Below, one piece after another: positions 1 through 9,366 of a DNA stretch of 64,000 nt. Position numbers and translations under genes: made by a program. Below the pieces are notes generated by a model that saw only the letters and a program-made list of their open reading frames with translations, ran no database searches and was not told the DNA's origin. The stretch covers positions 19,271 through 83,270 of the forward strand of contig CAZIFC010000007.1 of the NCBI GenBank assembly GCA_964538355.1, read 5' to 3'. Numbering within the stretch: the first letter of the stretch is position 1; each line of letters opens with the position of its first letter. The stretch is from Bilophila sp964538355. Lineage in GTDB: Bacteria; Desulfobacterota; Desulfovibrionia; Desulfovibrionales; Desulfovibrionaceae.

Positions 1-723
1 CGCGAAGCCAACATCATTTTCATCATCTCCAAGGCGACCGGAAAGATTGTCTGGAAACTCGGCCCGGATTACGACAACTCGCCGGAGGCCAAGGCCATCG
101 GCTGGATCATCGGGCAGCACCACGCGCACATGATTCCGCACACCCTGCCCGGGGGCGGGAATATCCTCATCTTCGACAACGGCGGATGGGGTGGATACGA
201 CGTGCCGAATCCCGGAGCTCCTACCGGGGTGAAGGCTGCGCTGCGCGACTACTCCCGGGTACTGGAAATCGATCCGGTGGCCATGAAGATCGTGTGGCAG
301 TACACGCCGACGGAAGCGGGATTCCTCGCTCCGATGGACAGCAACCGATTCTACAGCCCCTTCATCAGCGGCATGCAGCGTCTGCCCAACGGCAATACGC
401 TGATTACCGAAGGCTCCAACGGACGCGTTTTTGAAGTGACTCCCGACCACAAGATCGTCTGGGAATTCGTTTCTCCCTATAAGGGCAAGTTTGTTCCCAT
501 GAACATGACGTACCGGGCCTACCGGGTTCCCTACGAGTGGGTTCCGCAGGTCGCCAAGCCCGTTGAAACTCCCATCGCGCCGCTGGATGTGGCTTCGTTC
601 CGCGTGCCCGGTGCGGCGGCCCTCGGCGATCGGGACAAGGAAGTGAGCGTTGCAGGCTGCGTGCCCTACGAGGGCAGCAACGCCCTGTGCGTGGCTTCCG
701 TGGATGATCCCGAAGACAAGTAG
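1..723 (+). CDS. Arylsulfotransferase (ASST-type), 3' part only
   Basis: The reading frame is open from base 1, so the gene starts outside the window; 240 codons remain. The product resembles the C-terminal half of bacterial arylsulfate sulfotransferases, periplasmic beta-propeller enzymes that move a sulfuryl group between phenolic compounds. Visible support is the repeated blade motif (KIVWKLGP near the start, KIVWQYTP and KIVWEFVS later), the histidine-rich GQHHAHMIP stretch of the kind that supplies catalytic histidines, and the LPNGNTLITEG motif. A strong terminator follows the stop. No signal peptide can be judged because the N-terminus is missing. A related PQQ-like propeller protein is the main alternative. 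Confidence 0.8.
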   Translation, partial: REANIIFIISKATGKIVWKLGPDYDNSPEAKAIGWIIGQHHAHMIPHTLPGGGNILIFDNGGWGGYDVPNPGAPTGVKAALRDYSRVLEIDPVAMKIVWQYTPTEAGFLAPMDSNRFYSPFISGMQRLPNGNTLITEGSNGRVFEVTPDHKIVWEFVSPYKGKFVPMNMTYRAYRVPYEWVPQVAKPVETPIAPLDVASFRVPGAAALGDRDKEVSVAGCVPYEGSNALCVASVDDPEDK

Positions 724-750
724 ACGCTTCCTCCACGCTCTCCGCAAGAA

Positions 751-788
751 GGGCCGTCCTCCGTTGGTGGGGGACGGCCCTTTTTTTT
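751..788 (+). terminator. Rho-independent terminator after the arylsulfotransferase gene
   Basis: GGGCCGTCC pairs perfectly with GGACGGCCC, with a short loop and a run of eight T on the plus strand. It lies 28 bases after the stop codon. Confidence 0.9.
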
Positions 789-1045
789 GCGGCTTTAATC
801 CGCTATCCTGCCTGATATTCTCAATCCCTCCACTTGCCTCCGGTACTGTTCTGCGTCATAGCTGGAACAGTCTTTTTCCATCCCCGTTTTTTCGGACAAG
901 CCGGGCGTTCCGATCCCGCACCGTATTCATGCCACATGGAAAGTCTGCTCGGGAGCAGGGGGCGGGGCGTTGCGATGAAGCCCGGCCGCTTCTCTCCCAA
1001 GCCGTTTTCTCGTTCTTTTCCTTCTCTTTTTACAAAGGTTTTTTT
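789..1045. other. Intergenic region upstream of rnr
   Basis: No convincing gene. The frame of rnr stays open upstream, but the codons there show no protein family signal and run back across the terminator, so I treat this stretch as leader or promoter DNA. I see no clear sigma70 box. Confidence 0.5.
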
Positions 1046-3580
1046 ATGAAAAAGAAGCATTCCCGCCAGCGCGGTTATTTTGGTGATACAGTCCGTGAGG
1101 AGCCGTCCCGTCCGGCGCGGTCCACGCGCAAGGCGTCCCGGCAGTCCGGCGAGGTCACGGCGGCCCATGTCCCGGGCGGCCTAGACCCTCGTGAAGTTCT
1201 TGAGATGATGGGCAAGGTTCGCCACCCGGTGCGCCTTGACGATCTGATCCGCTTTTTGGATCTGTCCCGGCGCGACAAGCATCCGCTTGAGGCCCTGCTA
1301 GACAGCCTTCAGGCGGAGGGGCGGGTTATCCGGCTGCGCGGCGGCAAGTGGGTAGAGGCGTCTCAGGCGCGTATCGTTGCTGGCGTTCTTTCCATCCAGC
1401 GGTCTGGAGCGGGCTTCGTGACGCCCGATGCCGTGCAGGAGGCTCCCGAAGAAGCTCCGAAGCCCGTGGACGGCGACAAGCGCGGGCGGCGCAATCCCGA
1501 GTCGCGCCTTCAGCCGGACATTTTCATTCATCCGGGGTTCTTTGGCGATGCATGGCACGGGGACCGCGTGGAGGTTGCGCTCCAGCCCGCTTCGCAGCAG
1601 CGGGGCGGCAGGATGAAGAACCCCGAGGGCCGGATCCTGCGTGTCCTTGAGCGTCGCCAGAAAGAGCTGGCTGTCCATGTCACCCGGAACCGGACGCCGC
1701 GCGGCGTGCTGTGCCGTCCGGCGGACCCGAGGCTGGATTTTTTGCTGGATACGGATGTTTCTGCATTGCAGACGCCTCCGAAACTCGGGGAGCTGCTGCT
1801 GGTTGCGCCCGGCGAAAAGCTGGATGACGAGCTGTGGGAAGCCACGGCCCGCGTGTCGCTGGGCCTTGAGGAAGATGCGATGGTGCAGGAGCGTCTGACC
1901 AAGCTCAACCATCAGATTCCGCTGGACTTTCCGCCCAATGTCCTGGCGGAGGCCGACGAGCTGGAACAGCGCGCGTCACAGGGCGTGGCGGATCTTGGCG
2001 GATTGAAGCCGCTGGAGCGTCTGGAAGCCGCCCCGACCCCGGATCAGGTATCCCGCGTTTCCACCGCAAAACGGCAGGATTTGCGCGGCGTGCCGTTCGT
2101 GACCATCGACGGCGAGGATGCCCGCGACTTCGACGATGCCGTTTATGCCCGCCCGCTGGCGCATTCCCCGGATGGGGCAACGTGGGAGCTGTGGGTCGCC
2201 ATCGCGGACGTGAGCCATTTCGTGCAGCCCGGATCGCGGCTGGATCGCGAGGCCCGGGAGCGCGGCAACTCCTACTATTTCCCCACCTCTGTGGAGCCGA
2301 TGCTTCCCGAAGTGCTGTCCAACGGCCTGTGCAGCCTGCGTCCCGACGAGGACAGGCTGGTCATGGCGGCGAGGGTGGGCTTTGACGACAGGGGGATTCC
2401 GCGCTCGTCGGCGTTTTTCCCCGGCGTGATCCGTTCGCGGGGGCGGCTTACCTATGAAGGCGTGCACGAGGCACTGGAGCAGGGCGGGGCCTTGCTGGAG
2501 CGTCATCCCTATCTGAAGGATGCCGAGACGCTGGCCCATGTGCTGCTCAAGCGGCGGCAGGAGCGGGGGAGCCTCGATTTCGATCTGCCGGAAGCGCAGT
2601 TCATCGTCAACCGGGAAACCGGCGAGGTGGAGGGCATCCGGCGGCGCAGCCGTGTCTTTGCCCATCGCCTGATTGAAGAGTTCATGCTGGCGGCGAACGA
2701 GGCCGTGGCCCGGTATCTGACGGAAAAGGGCACGCCGTTCCCGTACCGCATCCATCCCGCGCCCGATCCCGAACGCCTGTCCACGCTGTTCCGAACGCTG
2801 GCGTCCACCGATCTCGCCCAGAGCGAGCTTTTGCAGCTCAAACGGGGAGAGGCTCCGTCCCCGGCGCGGCTTCGGGACATTCTGGCGCAGGCCGAGGGCA
2901 CGCCTCAGGAATATCTGGTGGGGCGTCTGGTGCTGCGCTCCATGATGCAGGCCCGCTATTCCCCCGAACCGGGCGAGCATTTCGGGCTGGCCTCGCCGTG
3001 CTACTGCCACTTTACCTCGCCGATCCGCCGCTATGCCGACCTGTTGGTTCACCGCGCCCTGTCCTTTGCGCTGGGTGCGGCGCAGGGTCCGATCCTTGCG
3101 GGCCACAAGCTGCTCATGGCGGCGGATCAGTGCAATGCCCGCGAGCGCGCGGCGACCGAGGCGGAGCGCGAGATTGCCCGGCGTCTCGGCTGCCTGCTGC
3201 TGAAGGAGCGGACGGGCGAGACGTTCGAGGGGGTCGTTTCCGGGGTGTCGGATTTCGGCTTTTTCGTGGAATTCAACGAGATGCCCGTGGAAGGCATGGT
3301 TCGGCTCACGAGCTTTCGTGACGACTGGTTCGAGTACGACCCTGATCGGCAGGAGCTTATCGGCGTGGGCACGGGACGGCGTTTCCGGCTCGGGCAGCCC
3401 GTCACCGTGCGGCTGGTTGACGTGAACGTCGGCCGGCTCGAAGTGAATCTCGAACTTGAGGGAACTACAGATACGGGGAGAAAAGCCAGCTCGCGGCGTT
3501 CCGCAGGCGGGCGGGAAACGCGGGGAAGGTCTTCCGGACAGAAACGGAACGGCTTTGTACCTCGTCATAAAAGGCGGTGA
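1046..3580 (+). CDS. rnr: Ribonuclease R
   Basis: 844-residue 3'-5' exoribonuclease that degrades structured RNA in the cytoplasm. Domains in order: basic N-terminus with a winged-helix-like segment (about 45-100), OB/cold-shock region (about 100-280), RNB catalytic core (about 340-690) and C-terminal S1 domain (about 725-805, GVVSGVSDFGFFVEF). The RNB metal-binding motif DGEDARDFDDAVY and the later HFTSPIRRYADLLVHRAL are intact. A lysine/arginine-rich tail ends the protein, as in many RNase R. The ATG at 1046 is chosen because the conserved protein starts there with a short basic leader; AAAGG sits upstream. The last 116 bases overlap the convergent cls gene, so the basic tail is encoded opposite the Cls C-terminus. 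Confidence 0.95.
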   Translation: MKKKHSRQRGYFGDTVREEPSRPARSTRKASRQSGEVTAAHVPGGLDPREVLEMMGKVRHPVRLDDLIRFLDLSRRDKHPLEALLDSLQAEGRVIRLRGGKWVEASQARIVAGVLSIQRSGAGFVTPDAVQEAPEEAPKPVDGDKRGRRNPESRLQPDIFIHPGFFGDAWHGDRVEVALQPASQQRGGRMKNPEGRILRVLERRQKELAVHVTRNRTPRGVLCRPADPRLDFLLDTDVSALQTPPKLGELLLVAPGEKLDDELWEATARVSLGLEEDAMVQERLTKLNHQIPLDFPPNVLAEADELEQRASQGVADLGGLKPLERLEAAPTPDQVSRVSTAKRQDLRGVPFVTIDGEDARDFDDAVYARPLAHSPDGATWELWVAIADVSHFVQPGSRLDREARERGNSYYFPTSVEPMLPEVLSNGLCSLRPDEDRLVMAARVGFDDRGIPRSSAFFPGVIRSRGRLTYEGVHEALEQGGALLERHPYLKDAETLAHVLLKRRQERGSLDFDLPEAQFIVNRETGEVEGIRRRSRVFAHRLIEEFMLAANEAVARYLTEKGTPFPYRIHPAPDPERLSTLFRTLASTDLAQSELLQLKRGEAPSPARLRDILAQAEGTPQEYLVGRLVLRSMMQARYSPEPGEHFGLASPCYCHFTSPIRRYADLLVHRALSFALGAAQGPILAGHKLLMAADQCNARERAATEAEREIARRLGCLLLKERTGETFEGVVSGVSDFGFFVEFNEMPVEGMVRLTSFRDDWFEYDPDRQELIGVGTGRRFRLGQPVTVRLVDVNVGRLEVNLELEGTTDTGRKASSRRSAGGRETRGRSSGQKRNGFVPRHKRR

Positions 3581-4958
3581 GCTGTGCCGTCAGATCGGCA
3601 TCCAGCACTTCCATCACCAGCTCGAAGTTGAGGTTCAGGCTGCGGGGATCGAGGTTGGCCGATCCCAGCAGGGTGTATTCGCCATCGATGAGCAGCAGTT
3701 TCGTATGTGCGAAGGGCGGGGGCTGACGGTAAATCCGCACGCCCCTGTCCGCCAGCATGGGCATCTGGTGGCGCATGGCCCAGTCCACGAGGCGGTGGTT
3801 GTTTTCACCGGGGATGATGACGCTTACGTCCACTCCCCGCAGCACCGCGCTGACCAGCTCGCCGTGCAGACGGTGCGGCGGCAGGAAGTAGGGGCTCATG
3901 ATCCGCACGGAATGCTGCGCCGCCGAAATCTGGGCGCAGACCAGATCGAGGATGGTATCCTCGGGCGTGCCCGGCCCGTCCATGAGGATGCGGCACAGCG
4001 AATCCCCCCGGCCTTGCATGTGCTTGAGCGGGATGGGCCTGTTGTCCCCCGTCGCGAAGGCCCAATCCATGAGGAAGGCTATTTCGAGCTGCTGCGCGAT
4101 GGGACCGCTGCAATGGAAATGCACGTCCTGTACCCTGTGCGGGCGGTTCAGTTCCACAAGGTGGTTTTGCGAGATGTTCATGCCGCCGGTGAAGCAGGTC
4201 ACGCCGTCGCAGACCAGTACCTTGCGGTGGGTCCGCAGGTTGATGGAAAACTGGGGCGGAACAAGGCGCGGCGGCAGAAAGAAGGCCAGCTGCACCTTCG
4301 GCCCGAGGAGCGTTTCCCAGCGGGGCCACAGGTGGAACGAACCCACGCCGTCCATGAGCAGGCGCACGTCGCAGCCGCGCTCCGCAGCCTCGCGCAGGGC
4401 CGCCGCAAAGCGTTTTCCCACTTCGTCATAGCCGAAAATGAAGCTGGAGAGGTACACCCTTTCCCTGGCTCCACGGATAGCCTCCAGCATGACCGGATAG
4501 GCGGCTTCGCCGTTGTGCAGAACCTCCAGCCGGTTGCCGCCGATCATGCAGCGGCCCGAGATGCTGCTTCCCGGTGCGGAGAGGTAATGCCAGGCCTCGG
4601 GCAGGCCGCTGTGATCGATAAAACCGTAGGGCTTCTCGCTCAGGGACTTGCCGTGCAGGTCCACAAGGCCGCCGATGACGTTCCGGGCGGCCTTTTCCAT
4701 AAGCCGCACGGCCTGGCTGTCGATGCGGGCAATGCCGAACAGCCAATACAGCGGCAGTCCCACCGGAGGCATGAGCAGAAGGATGGCGATCCAGCCGAGT
4801 GCCGCCCGGGAGTCCCGCTTGCGGAGCAGGGCGTGGCCCGCGCTGAACAGGGCGACCCCGTGCATGGCTACGGCAAGGGTCAGGATAAGCACCGTATCCG
4901 GGACGAAGACGAGGCAGGCCACGGCCAGCAGCGCGAACAGAAAGGAAATGGCGACCAT
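3465..4958 (-). CDS. cls: Cardiolipin synthase (phospholipase D family)
   Basis: About 497 residues, matching ClsA-type enzymes that condense two phosphatidylglycerols into cardiolipin at the inner membrane. Two hydrophobic segments open the protein (about 3-22 and 52-74). Both HKD catalytic motifs are present: HRKVLVCD with GGMNIS near residue 241, and HTKLLLID with GSANLDPRS near residue 418. The chain ends FSPYL, like other Cls proteins. The start at 4958 places the first membrane helix immediately after the Met; it lacks a good Shine-Dalgarno sequence, and the frame is open further upstream to 5099. The 3' end lies inside rnr, tail to tail. Confidence 0.9.
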   Translation of the reverse strand: MVAISFLFALLAVACLVFVPDTVLILTLAVAMHGVALFSAGHALLRKRDSRAALGWIAILLLMPPVGLPLYWLFGIARIDSQAVRLMEKAARNVIGGLVDLHGKSLSEKPYGFIDHSGLPEAWHYLSAPGSSISGRCMIGGNRLEVLHNGEAAYPVMLEAIRGARERVYLSSFIFGYDEVGKRFAAALREAAERGCDVRLLMDGVGSFHLWPRWETLLGPKVQLAFFLPPRLVPPQFSINLRTHRKVLVCDGVTCFTGGMNISQNHLVELNRPHRVQDVHFHCSGPIAQQLEIAFLMDWAFATGDNRPIPLKHMQGRGDSLCRILMDGPGTPEDTILDLVCAQISAAQHSVRIMSPYFLPPHRLHGELVSAVLRGVDVSVIIPGENNHRLVDWAMRHQMPMLADRGVRIYRQPPPFAHTKLLLIDGEYTLLGSANLDPRSLNLNFELVMEVLDADLTAQLTAFYDEVQSRSVSVRKTFPAFPARLRNAASWLFSPYL

Positions 4959-5200
4959 AGGAGGAAATGGGGGGGCGGGATGTTGCGTCTTCCCCGTGAC
5001 CGCCCGGGGCAGACGGAGAGGCGGGCGGTCGGCCCCGAGGGTTGCCTCGGAGCCTTCCGCCGGAGAGAGGGGGGGAGAGGAGGGGGAGCCTCCTCCCATA
5101 CACGGTATTGTTCTGGGTCAGGCCCTCCGCCCTGCGTCAGGGGGTCCTTTCCCGGAGCCTGCATGCAGGGGGGAAGGGGACAGGGGGAGAGGCGGTTGGC

Positions 5201-5620
5201 CTAGCGCACGACGAGCACGGGAATCTGGGCGAGCGTCAGCACCTTGTGGGTGACGCTGCCGAGGAGCAGGCCCTCGATCTCGCTGCGGCCGCGCGAACCC
5301 ATGACGATGAGGTCGCACTTCATGTCTTCAGCGGTTTCAATGATGCCGTCGGCGGTGGAGTTGTTCAGCACGATTTTGTCGGTGCAGGCAATGTTTTCTT
5401 TGGCGAGGATGTCCATGACCGGCTTGGTGATGAGGGCGGCATCGCTCTTGACGGCGGCCTCGGCTTCCTTGCGGGCTTCGCCGCCGATGACGTTGGGAAT
5501 GGGGGGCAGGATCGTGATCACGACGACTTCGCCGTTCTTGGCGAGTCCGGCGGCATGGGCCACGGCGTGCATGGAGTGTTCGGAACCGTCGACAGGCAAA
5601 AGAATGCGTTTGTAGGCCAT
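5201..5620 (-). CDS. Universal stress protein, UspA family
   Basis: 139-residue single Usp domain with an alpha/beta nucleotide-binding fold. It opens with the typical KRILLPVDGSEHS strand and P-loop region and ends with the ATP-binding signature GSRGRSEIEGLLLGSVTHKV followed by a valine-rich strand, so it belongs to the ATP-binding UspA group. Such small cytoplasmic proteins dimerise and support stress or starvation survival; the specific role here is unknown. An AAGGAG ribosome site precedes the ATG. Transcribed divergently from guaB; a TGACGC-type inverted repeat lies just upstream. Confidence 0.9.
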   Translation of the reverse strand: MAYKRILLPVDGSEHSMHAVAHAAGLAKNGEVVVITILPPIPNVIGGEARKEAEAAVKSDAALITKPVMDILAKENIACTDKIVLNNSTADGIIETAEDMKCDLIVMGSRGRSEIEGLLLGSVTHKVLTLAQIPVLVVR

Positions 5621-5635
5621 ACGAGCTCCTTGGGT

Positions 5636-5651
5636 TGACGCGGATGCGTCA
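5636..5651. promoter_or_regulatory. Inverted repeat upstream of the uspA-like gene
   Basis: TGACGC-GGAT-GCGTCA is a perfect 6-base inverted repeat starting 16 bases upstream of the UspA start codon. Its position would suit an operator. No regulator is identified and chance is possible. Confidence 0.3.
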
Positions 5652-5784
5652 GGTTGGTGGAATCGCCCGCAGAATACACCTTGCAGAAGAAAGTGACAAG
5701 GCTTCTGTTTTGCAGAAGGTCGAGATACGTCGAAAAGTCGGCATGTTGAGCCTGTGGAGCTGCCGTTCCGGAAAGGCTCTCACG

Positions 5785-5813
5785 TTGACAAGGCCGCCTC
5801 GTCAGAGTACATT
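5785..5813 (+). promoter_or_regulatory. Probable sigma70 promoter for guaB
   Basis: TTGACA, a 17-base spacer and TACATT lie about 85 bases upstream of the guaB start on the coding strand. Confidence 0.55.
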
Positions 5814-5896
5814 TATCCATTCCATTTTTATATCCTACATTTATGGCCTCCGGTGTGCGCGACCCCCCGGAGCGTCTTTGTCCTCAGGAGGGCACG

Positions 5897-7357
5897 ATGT
5901 CCAAAATTTTGAGCAAAGGCCTGACCTTCGATGACGTGTTGTTGGTGCCCGCCTATTCTGAAGTCACGCCGGATCTGGTGGACGTGACCGCGTGGCTCAC
6001 CCCGTCCATCTCTCTCAATATTCCTTTGGTTTCCGCAGCGATGGATACCGTTACAGAGTCCGCAATGGCCATCTCCATGGCCCGCGCCGGCGGTATCGGC
6101 ATCGTGCACAAGAACATGAGTATTGAGCGGCAGAAGCTGGAAATCGAGAAGGTCAAGAAGTCTGAAAGCGGCATGATCATCGACCCCATCACCGTGGAGC
6201 CGGAGGACACCGTCGAGCGCGCGCTTGATCTCATGCACGCCTACCGCGTGTCCGGCCTCCCCGTTGTGCGGGAAAAGAAGCTGGTCGGTATCCTGACCAA
6301 CCGCGACGTGCGCTTTGTCGAAGATCTCGCCGGAACCAAGGTTCGCGACGTGATGACCAGCGAACACCTCATCACCGTGCCTACCGGGACAACCCTTGAA
6401 GAAGCCAAGCACCACCTCCACGCTCACCGCATCGAGAAGCTGCTTGTGGTCGACGAGCAGGGCCAGCTTGCCGGCCTGCTCACCATGAAGGACATCGACA
6501 AGGTCCAGAAGTACCCCAACGCCTGCAAGGACAGCAAGGGCCGCCTGCGTGTCGGTGCCGCCATCGGCGTTGGTTCTGAAGGCGAAAAGCGCGCCGCCGC
6601 GCTCATCGCCGCCGGCGTGGACGTGCTCGTGCTGGACTCCGCGCATGGCCATTCCAAGAACATTCTGAACGCCGTTTCCGCCATCAAGGGCTCTTTCCCC
6701 GACTGCCAGCTGATCGCCGGCAACGTGGCGACCTATGAAGGCGCGCGTGCCATGCTGAAGGCTGGCGCGGATGCCGTGAAGGTCGGCATCGGGCCAGGCT
6801 CCATCTGCACCACCCGCGTGGTCGCCGGTGTGGGCGTGCCGCAGGTTACCGCCATCATGGAATGCTCCCGCGCCGCCCGTGAAATGGATCGCTGCTGCAT
6901 TGGCGACGGCGGCATCAAGTTCTCCGGCGACGTGGTCAAGGGCCTCTCCGCCGGTGCGAACTGCATCATGATCGGCAGCCTGCTCGCCGGAACCGAGGAA
7001 AGCCCGGGGGAAACCATCCTCTATCAGGGCCGTACCTACAAGATCTACCGCGGCATGGGTTCCATCGACGCCATGAAGGAAGGCAGCTCCGACCGTTATT
7101 TCCAGCAGAAGAGCAAAAAGCTCGTGCCCGAAGGCATTGTGGGCCGCGTGCCCTTCCGTGGCCCCGCCAGCGAAACCATCTACCAGCTTGTGGGCGGTGT
7201 CCGCTCCGGCATGGGCTATTGCGGCGCGGCGACCGTTCAGGAACTCTTCGAAAAATCCCAGATGGTGGAGATCTCCGCTGCGGGCCTGCGCGAAAGCCAT
7301 GTCCACGACGTCATCATCACCAAGGAAGCTCCCAACTACCGCGTGGACAACGCCTAG
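5897..7357 (+). CDS. guaB: Inosine-5'-monophosphate dehydrogenase
   Basis: 486-residue enzyme oxidising IMP to XMP with NAD+, the first committed step to GMP. The TIM-barrel catalytic domain is split by a CBS pair at about residues 95-205. The catalytic loop GPGSICTTRVVAGVGVP carries the active cysteine near residue 304, and MIGSLLAGTEESPGE and YRGMGS follow in the usual order. The ATG at 5897 has AGGAGGG upstream and gives the standard MSKIL start; the in-frame codons before it look non-coding. guaA follows 116 bases downstream, which places the two GMP-synthesis steps together. Confidence 0.97.
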   Translation: MSKILSKGLTFDDVLLVPAYSEVTPDLVDVTAWLTPSISLNIPLVSAAMDTVTESAMAISMARAGGIGIVHKNMSIERQKLEIEKVKKSESGMIIDPITVEPEDTVERALDLMHAYRVSGLPVVREKKLVGILTNRDVRFVEDLAGTKVRDVMTSEHLITVPTGTTLEEAKHHLHAHRIEKLLVVDEQGQLAGLLTMKDIDKVQKYPNACKDSKGRLRVGAAIGVGSEGEKRAAALIAAGVDVLVLDSAHGHSKNILNAVSAIKGSFPDCQLIAGNVATYEGARAMLKAGADAVKVGIGPGSICTTRVVAGVGVPQVTAIMECSRAAREMDRCCIGDGGIKFSGDVVKGLSAGANCIMIGSLLAGTEESPGETILYQGRTYKIYRGMGSIDAMKEGSSDRYFQQKSKKLVPEGIVGRVPFRGPASETIYQLVGGVRSGMGYCGAATVQELFEKSQMVEISAAGLRESHVHDVIITKEAPNYRVDNA

Positions 7358-7473
7358 TTCCCCCTTTGGCGGGGAGGGTTCCCTCCCCGTACCGTTTCCC
7401 CGTGTTCCGGGGAATCTCATTGACGGATGAAGTGCTTTGAGACAACGCTGCCTCTTGAACAAAAGGACATGTG

Positions 7474-9015
7474 ATGCCCAGTAAAGTTATTATTATAGAC
7501 TACGGTTCCCAGGTTACCCAGCTTATTGCCCGCCGGGTGCGCGAAGCCGGCGTCTATTCCGAAATCCATCCCTGCATCGTGACCGCCGAACAGGTGCGGG
7601 CCATGCAGCCTTCCGCAATCATTCTTTCCGGCGGCCCCGCCAGCGTGGGCGAAGCCGATGCTCCCGCGCTGGACAAGGGCTTCCTTGATCTTGGCGTTCC
7701 GGTGCTCGGCATCTGCTACGGTATGCAGCTGCTGGCCTTCAACCTCGGCGGCGGGCTGGAACAGTCCGAAGTCCGCGAATATGGCCCGGCGGATCTGAAG
7801 TTCGTGCGTTCCTGCGCCCTGTGGGACGGCATCGATCTGACCAAGCCCTCCCGTGTGTGGATGTCCCACGGCGACACCGTGAAGACCCCCCCGGCGGGGT
7901 TTGTGGTCACCGGCAGCACGGATAATCTGGAAGTCGCGGCTATGGCCGACGAAGCCCGCAAGATCTACGCCGTACAGTTCCATCCCGAAGTGCACCACTC
8001 CGTGGACGGAACCACCATGCTCCGCAACTTCCTCTTCAAGATTGCCAAGATCACGCCGGACTGGACCATGTCCTCCTTTGTGGAGCGCGTGATCAAGGAC
8101 GTGCGGGAAACCGTGGGTGACGGGCATGTGGTCTGCGCCCTTTCCGGCGGCGTGGACTCCACCGTGGTGGCGGTGCTGCTGCACAAGGCCATCGGCAAGA
8201 ACCTCCACTGCATTTTCGTTGACAACGGCGTGCTGCGCTCCGGCGAAGGCGACGAGGTGGTCAACTACCTGCGCGAGCACTTCGATCTGAACCTCAAGCT
8301 GGTCAACGCGCAGGATCGCTTCCTTGATCAGTTTGTCGGCGTCGAAGATCCCGAACAGAAGCGCAAGATCATCGGGCATACCTTCATTGACGTGTTCGAT
8401 GAAGAGGCCCGCGCCATCGGCAATGTCGAATGGCTGGCCCAGGGCACGCTGTATCCCGACGTTATCGAGTCCGTATCCCACAAGGGGCCGAGCGCGGTCA
8501 TCAAGAGCCACCACAATGTGGGCGGCCTGCCGGAAAAGATGAACATGAAGCTCATCGAACCGTTGCGCGAACTCTTCAAGGACGAAGTGCGTCAGGTCGG
8601 CGCGGAACTGGGCATGCCCGAATCCGTGATCTGGCGTCAGCCGTTCCCCGGACCCGGCCTTGCCATCCGCGTGATCGGCGAAGTGACCCGGGAGCGTCTG
8701 GATATCCTCCGCAAGGCCGATGTCATCGTGCAGCAGGAACTGCGCGAAGCCGGCTGGTACCGCAAGATCTGGCAGGGCTTCGCCGTGCTTCTCCCGCTGA
8801 AGACGGTGGGCGTCATGGGCGACGGCCGCACCTACGAGCATGTCATCGCCCTGCGCTGCGTGGACAGCGTGGACGCCATGACCGCTGACTGGGCGCGCCT
8901 GCCCTATGATCTGCTGGAACGGATTTCCAGAAGAATTATTAACGAAGTCAAGGGTGTAAACCGCGTGGTGTACGACGTTTCGTCGAAGCCTCCGAGCACC
9001 ATTGAATGGGAATAG
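7474..9015 (+). CDS. guaA: GMP synthase (glutamine-hydrolysing)
   Basis: 513 residues, the usual length. Converts XMP to GMP using ATP and glutamine. The N-terminal class I amidotransferase domain has the catalytic cysteine in GICYGMQLL (about residue 82) and the His/Glu pair in FHPEVHHS (about 170). The ATP pyrophosphatase P-loop ALSGGVDSTVV lies near 225, and the C-terminal dimerisation domain ends SSKPPSTIEWE. ATG 7474 is preferred over an adjacent in-frame GTG because AAGGA sits six bases upstream of it. Confidence 0.97.
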   Translation: MPSKVIIIDYGSQVTQLIARRVREAGVYSEIHPCIVTAEQVRAMQPSAIILSGGPASVGEADAPALDKGFLDLGVPVLGICYGMQLLAFNLGGGLEQSEVREYGPADLKFVRSCALWDGIDLTKPSRVWMSHGDTVKTPPAGFVVTGSTDNLEVAAMADEARKIYAVQFHPEVHHSVDGTTMLRNFLFKIAKITPDWTMSSFVERVIKDVRETVGDGHVVCALSGGVDSTVVAVLLHKAIGKNLHCIFVDNGVLRSGEGDEVVNYLREHFDLNLKLVNAQDRFLDQFVGVEDPEQKRKIIGHTFIDVFDEEARAIGNVEWLAQGTLYPDVIESVSHKGPSAVIKSHHNVGGLPEKMNMKLIEPLRELFKDEVRQVGAELGMPESVIWRQPFPGPGLAIRVIGEVTRERLDILRKADVIVQQELREAGWYRKIWQGFAVLLPLKTVGVMGDGRTYEHVIALRCVDSVDAMTADWARLPYDLLERISRRIINEVKGVNRVVYDVSSKPPSTIEWE

Positions 9016-9027
9016 CGAGGAACTGTC

Positions 9028-9366
9028 ATGTTTGGTATTGGCGGTACAGAGCTGTTGGTGATTCTCGTCGTGGCCCTGATTGTCCTTGGTCCCAAGAGTG
9101 TTCCGCAGATTGCGAAGACGCTTGGCAGGGCTATGGGCGAATTCCGTAAGGTTTCTACGGAATTCCAGCGGACTTTGAATACGGAAATCGAGCTTGAGGA
9201 GCACGAAAAGCGCAAGCAGGAAGCGGAAAAGGAACTGTTCGGAACCGAGCAGAAGCCTGCCGCGGCTGCGAAGCCCTCGGAAACGGTTTCGCCTGCCGAA
9301 AAAACGGTCGTTGCGACTCCGGCAGCCCCCCAGACTGAAAAGCCTTCCGCAAAGGGTCAGGCATGA
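9028..9366 (+). CDS. tatB: Sec-independent translocase subunit TatB
   Basis: 112-residue twin-arginine translocation component. One N-terminal membrane helix with the TatA/B-type GGTELLVILVVALIVLGP is followed by an amphipathic helix and a charged, Ala/Glu/Pro-rich tail. The longer helix and the immediate tatC neighbour favour TatB over TatA. Starts 12 bases after guaA; its stop overlaps the tatC start (ATGA), which suggests translational coupling. Confidence 0.9.
   Translation: MFGIGGTELLVILVVALIVLGPKSVPQIAKTLGRAMGEFRKVSTEFQRTLNTEIELEEHEKRKQEAEKELFGTEQKPAAAAKPSETVSPAEKTVVATPAAPQTEKPSAKGQA

Noticed and set aside
834..1049. 71-codon frame before rnr
   Set aside because: Lies in a leader, overlaps the rnr start and shows no family or good ribosome site.
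1976..3568. 530-codon open frame antisense to rnr
   Set aside because: Mirror frame of a GC-rich gene; no family motifs, and RNase R is certain on the other strand.
3456..5204. 582-codon open frame antisense to cls
   Set aside because: Shadow of the cardiolipin synthase gene; no recognisable domain.
7371..7388. GGGGAGGG/CCCTCCCC as guaB terminator
   Set aside because: Loop of two bases is too small as written, no T-run, and guaA is likely co-transcribed.
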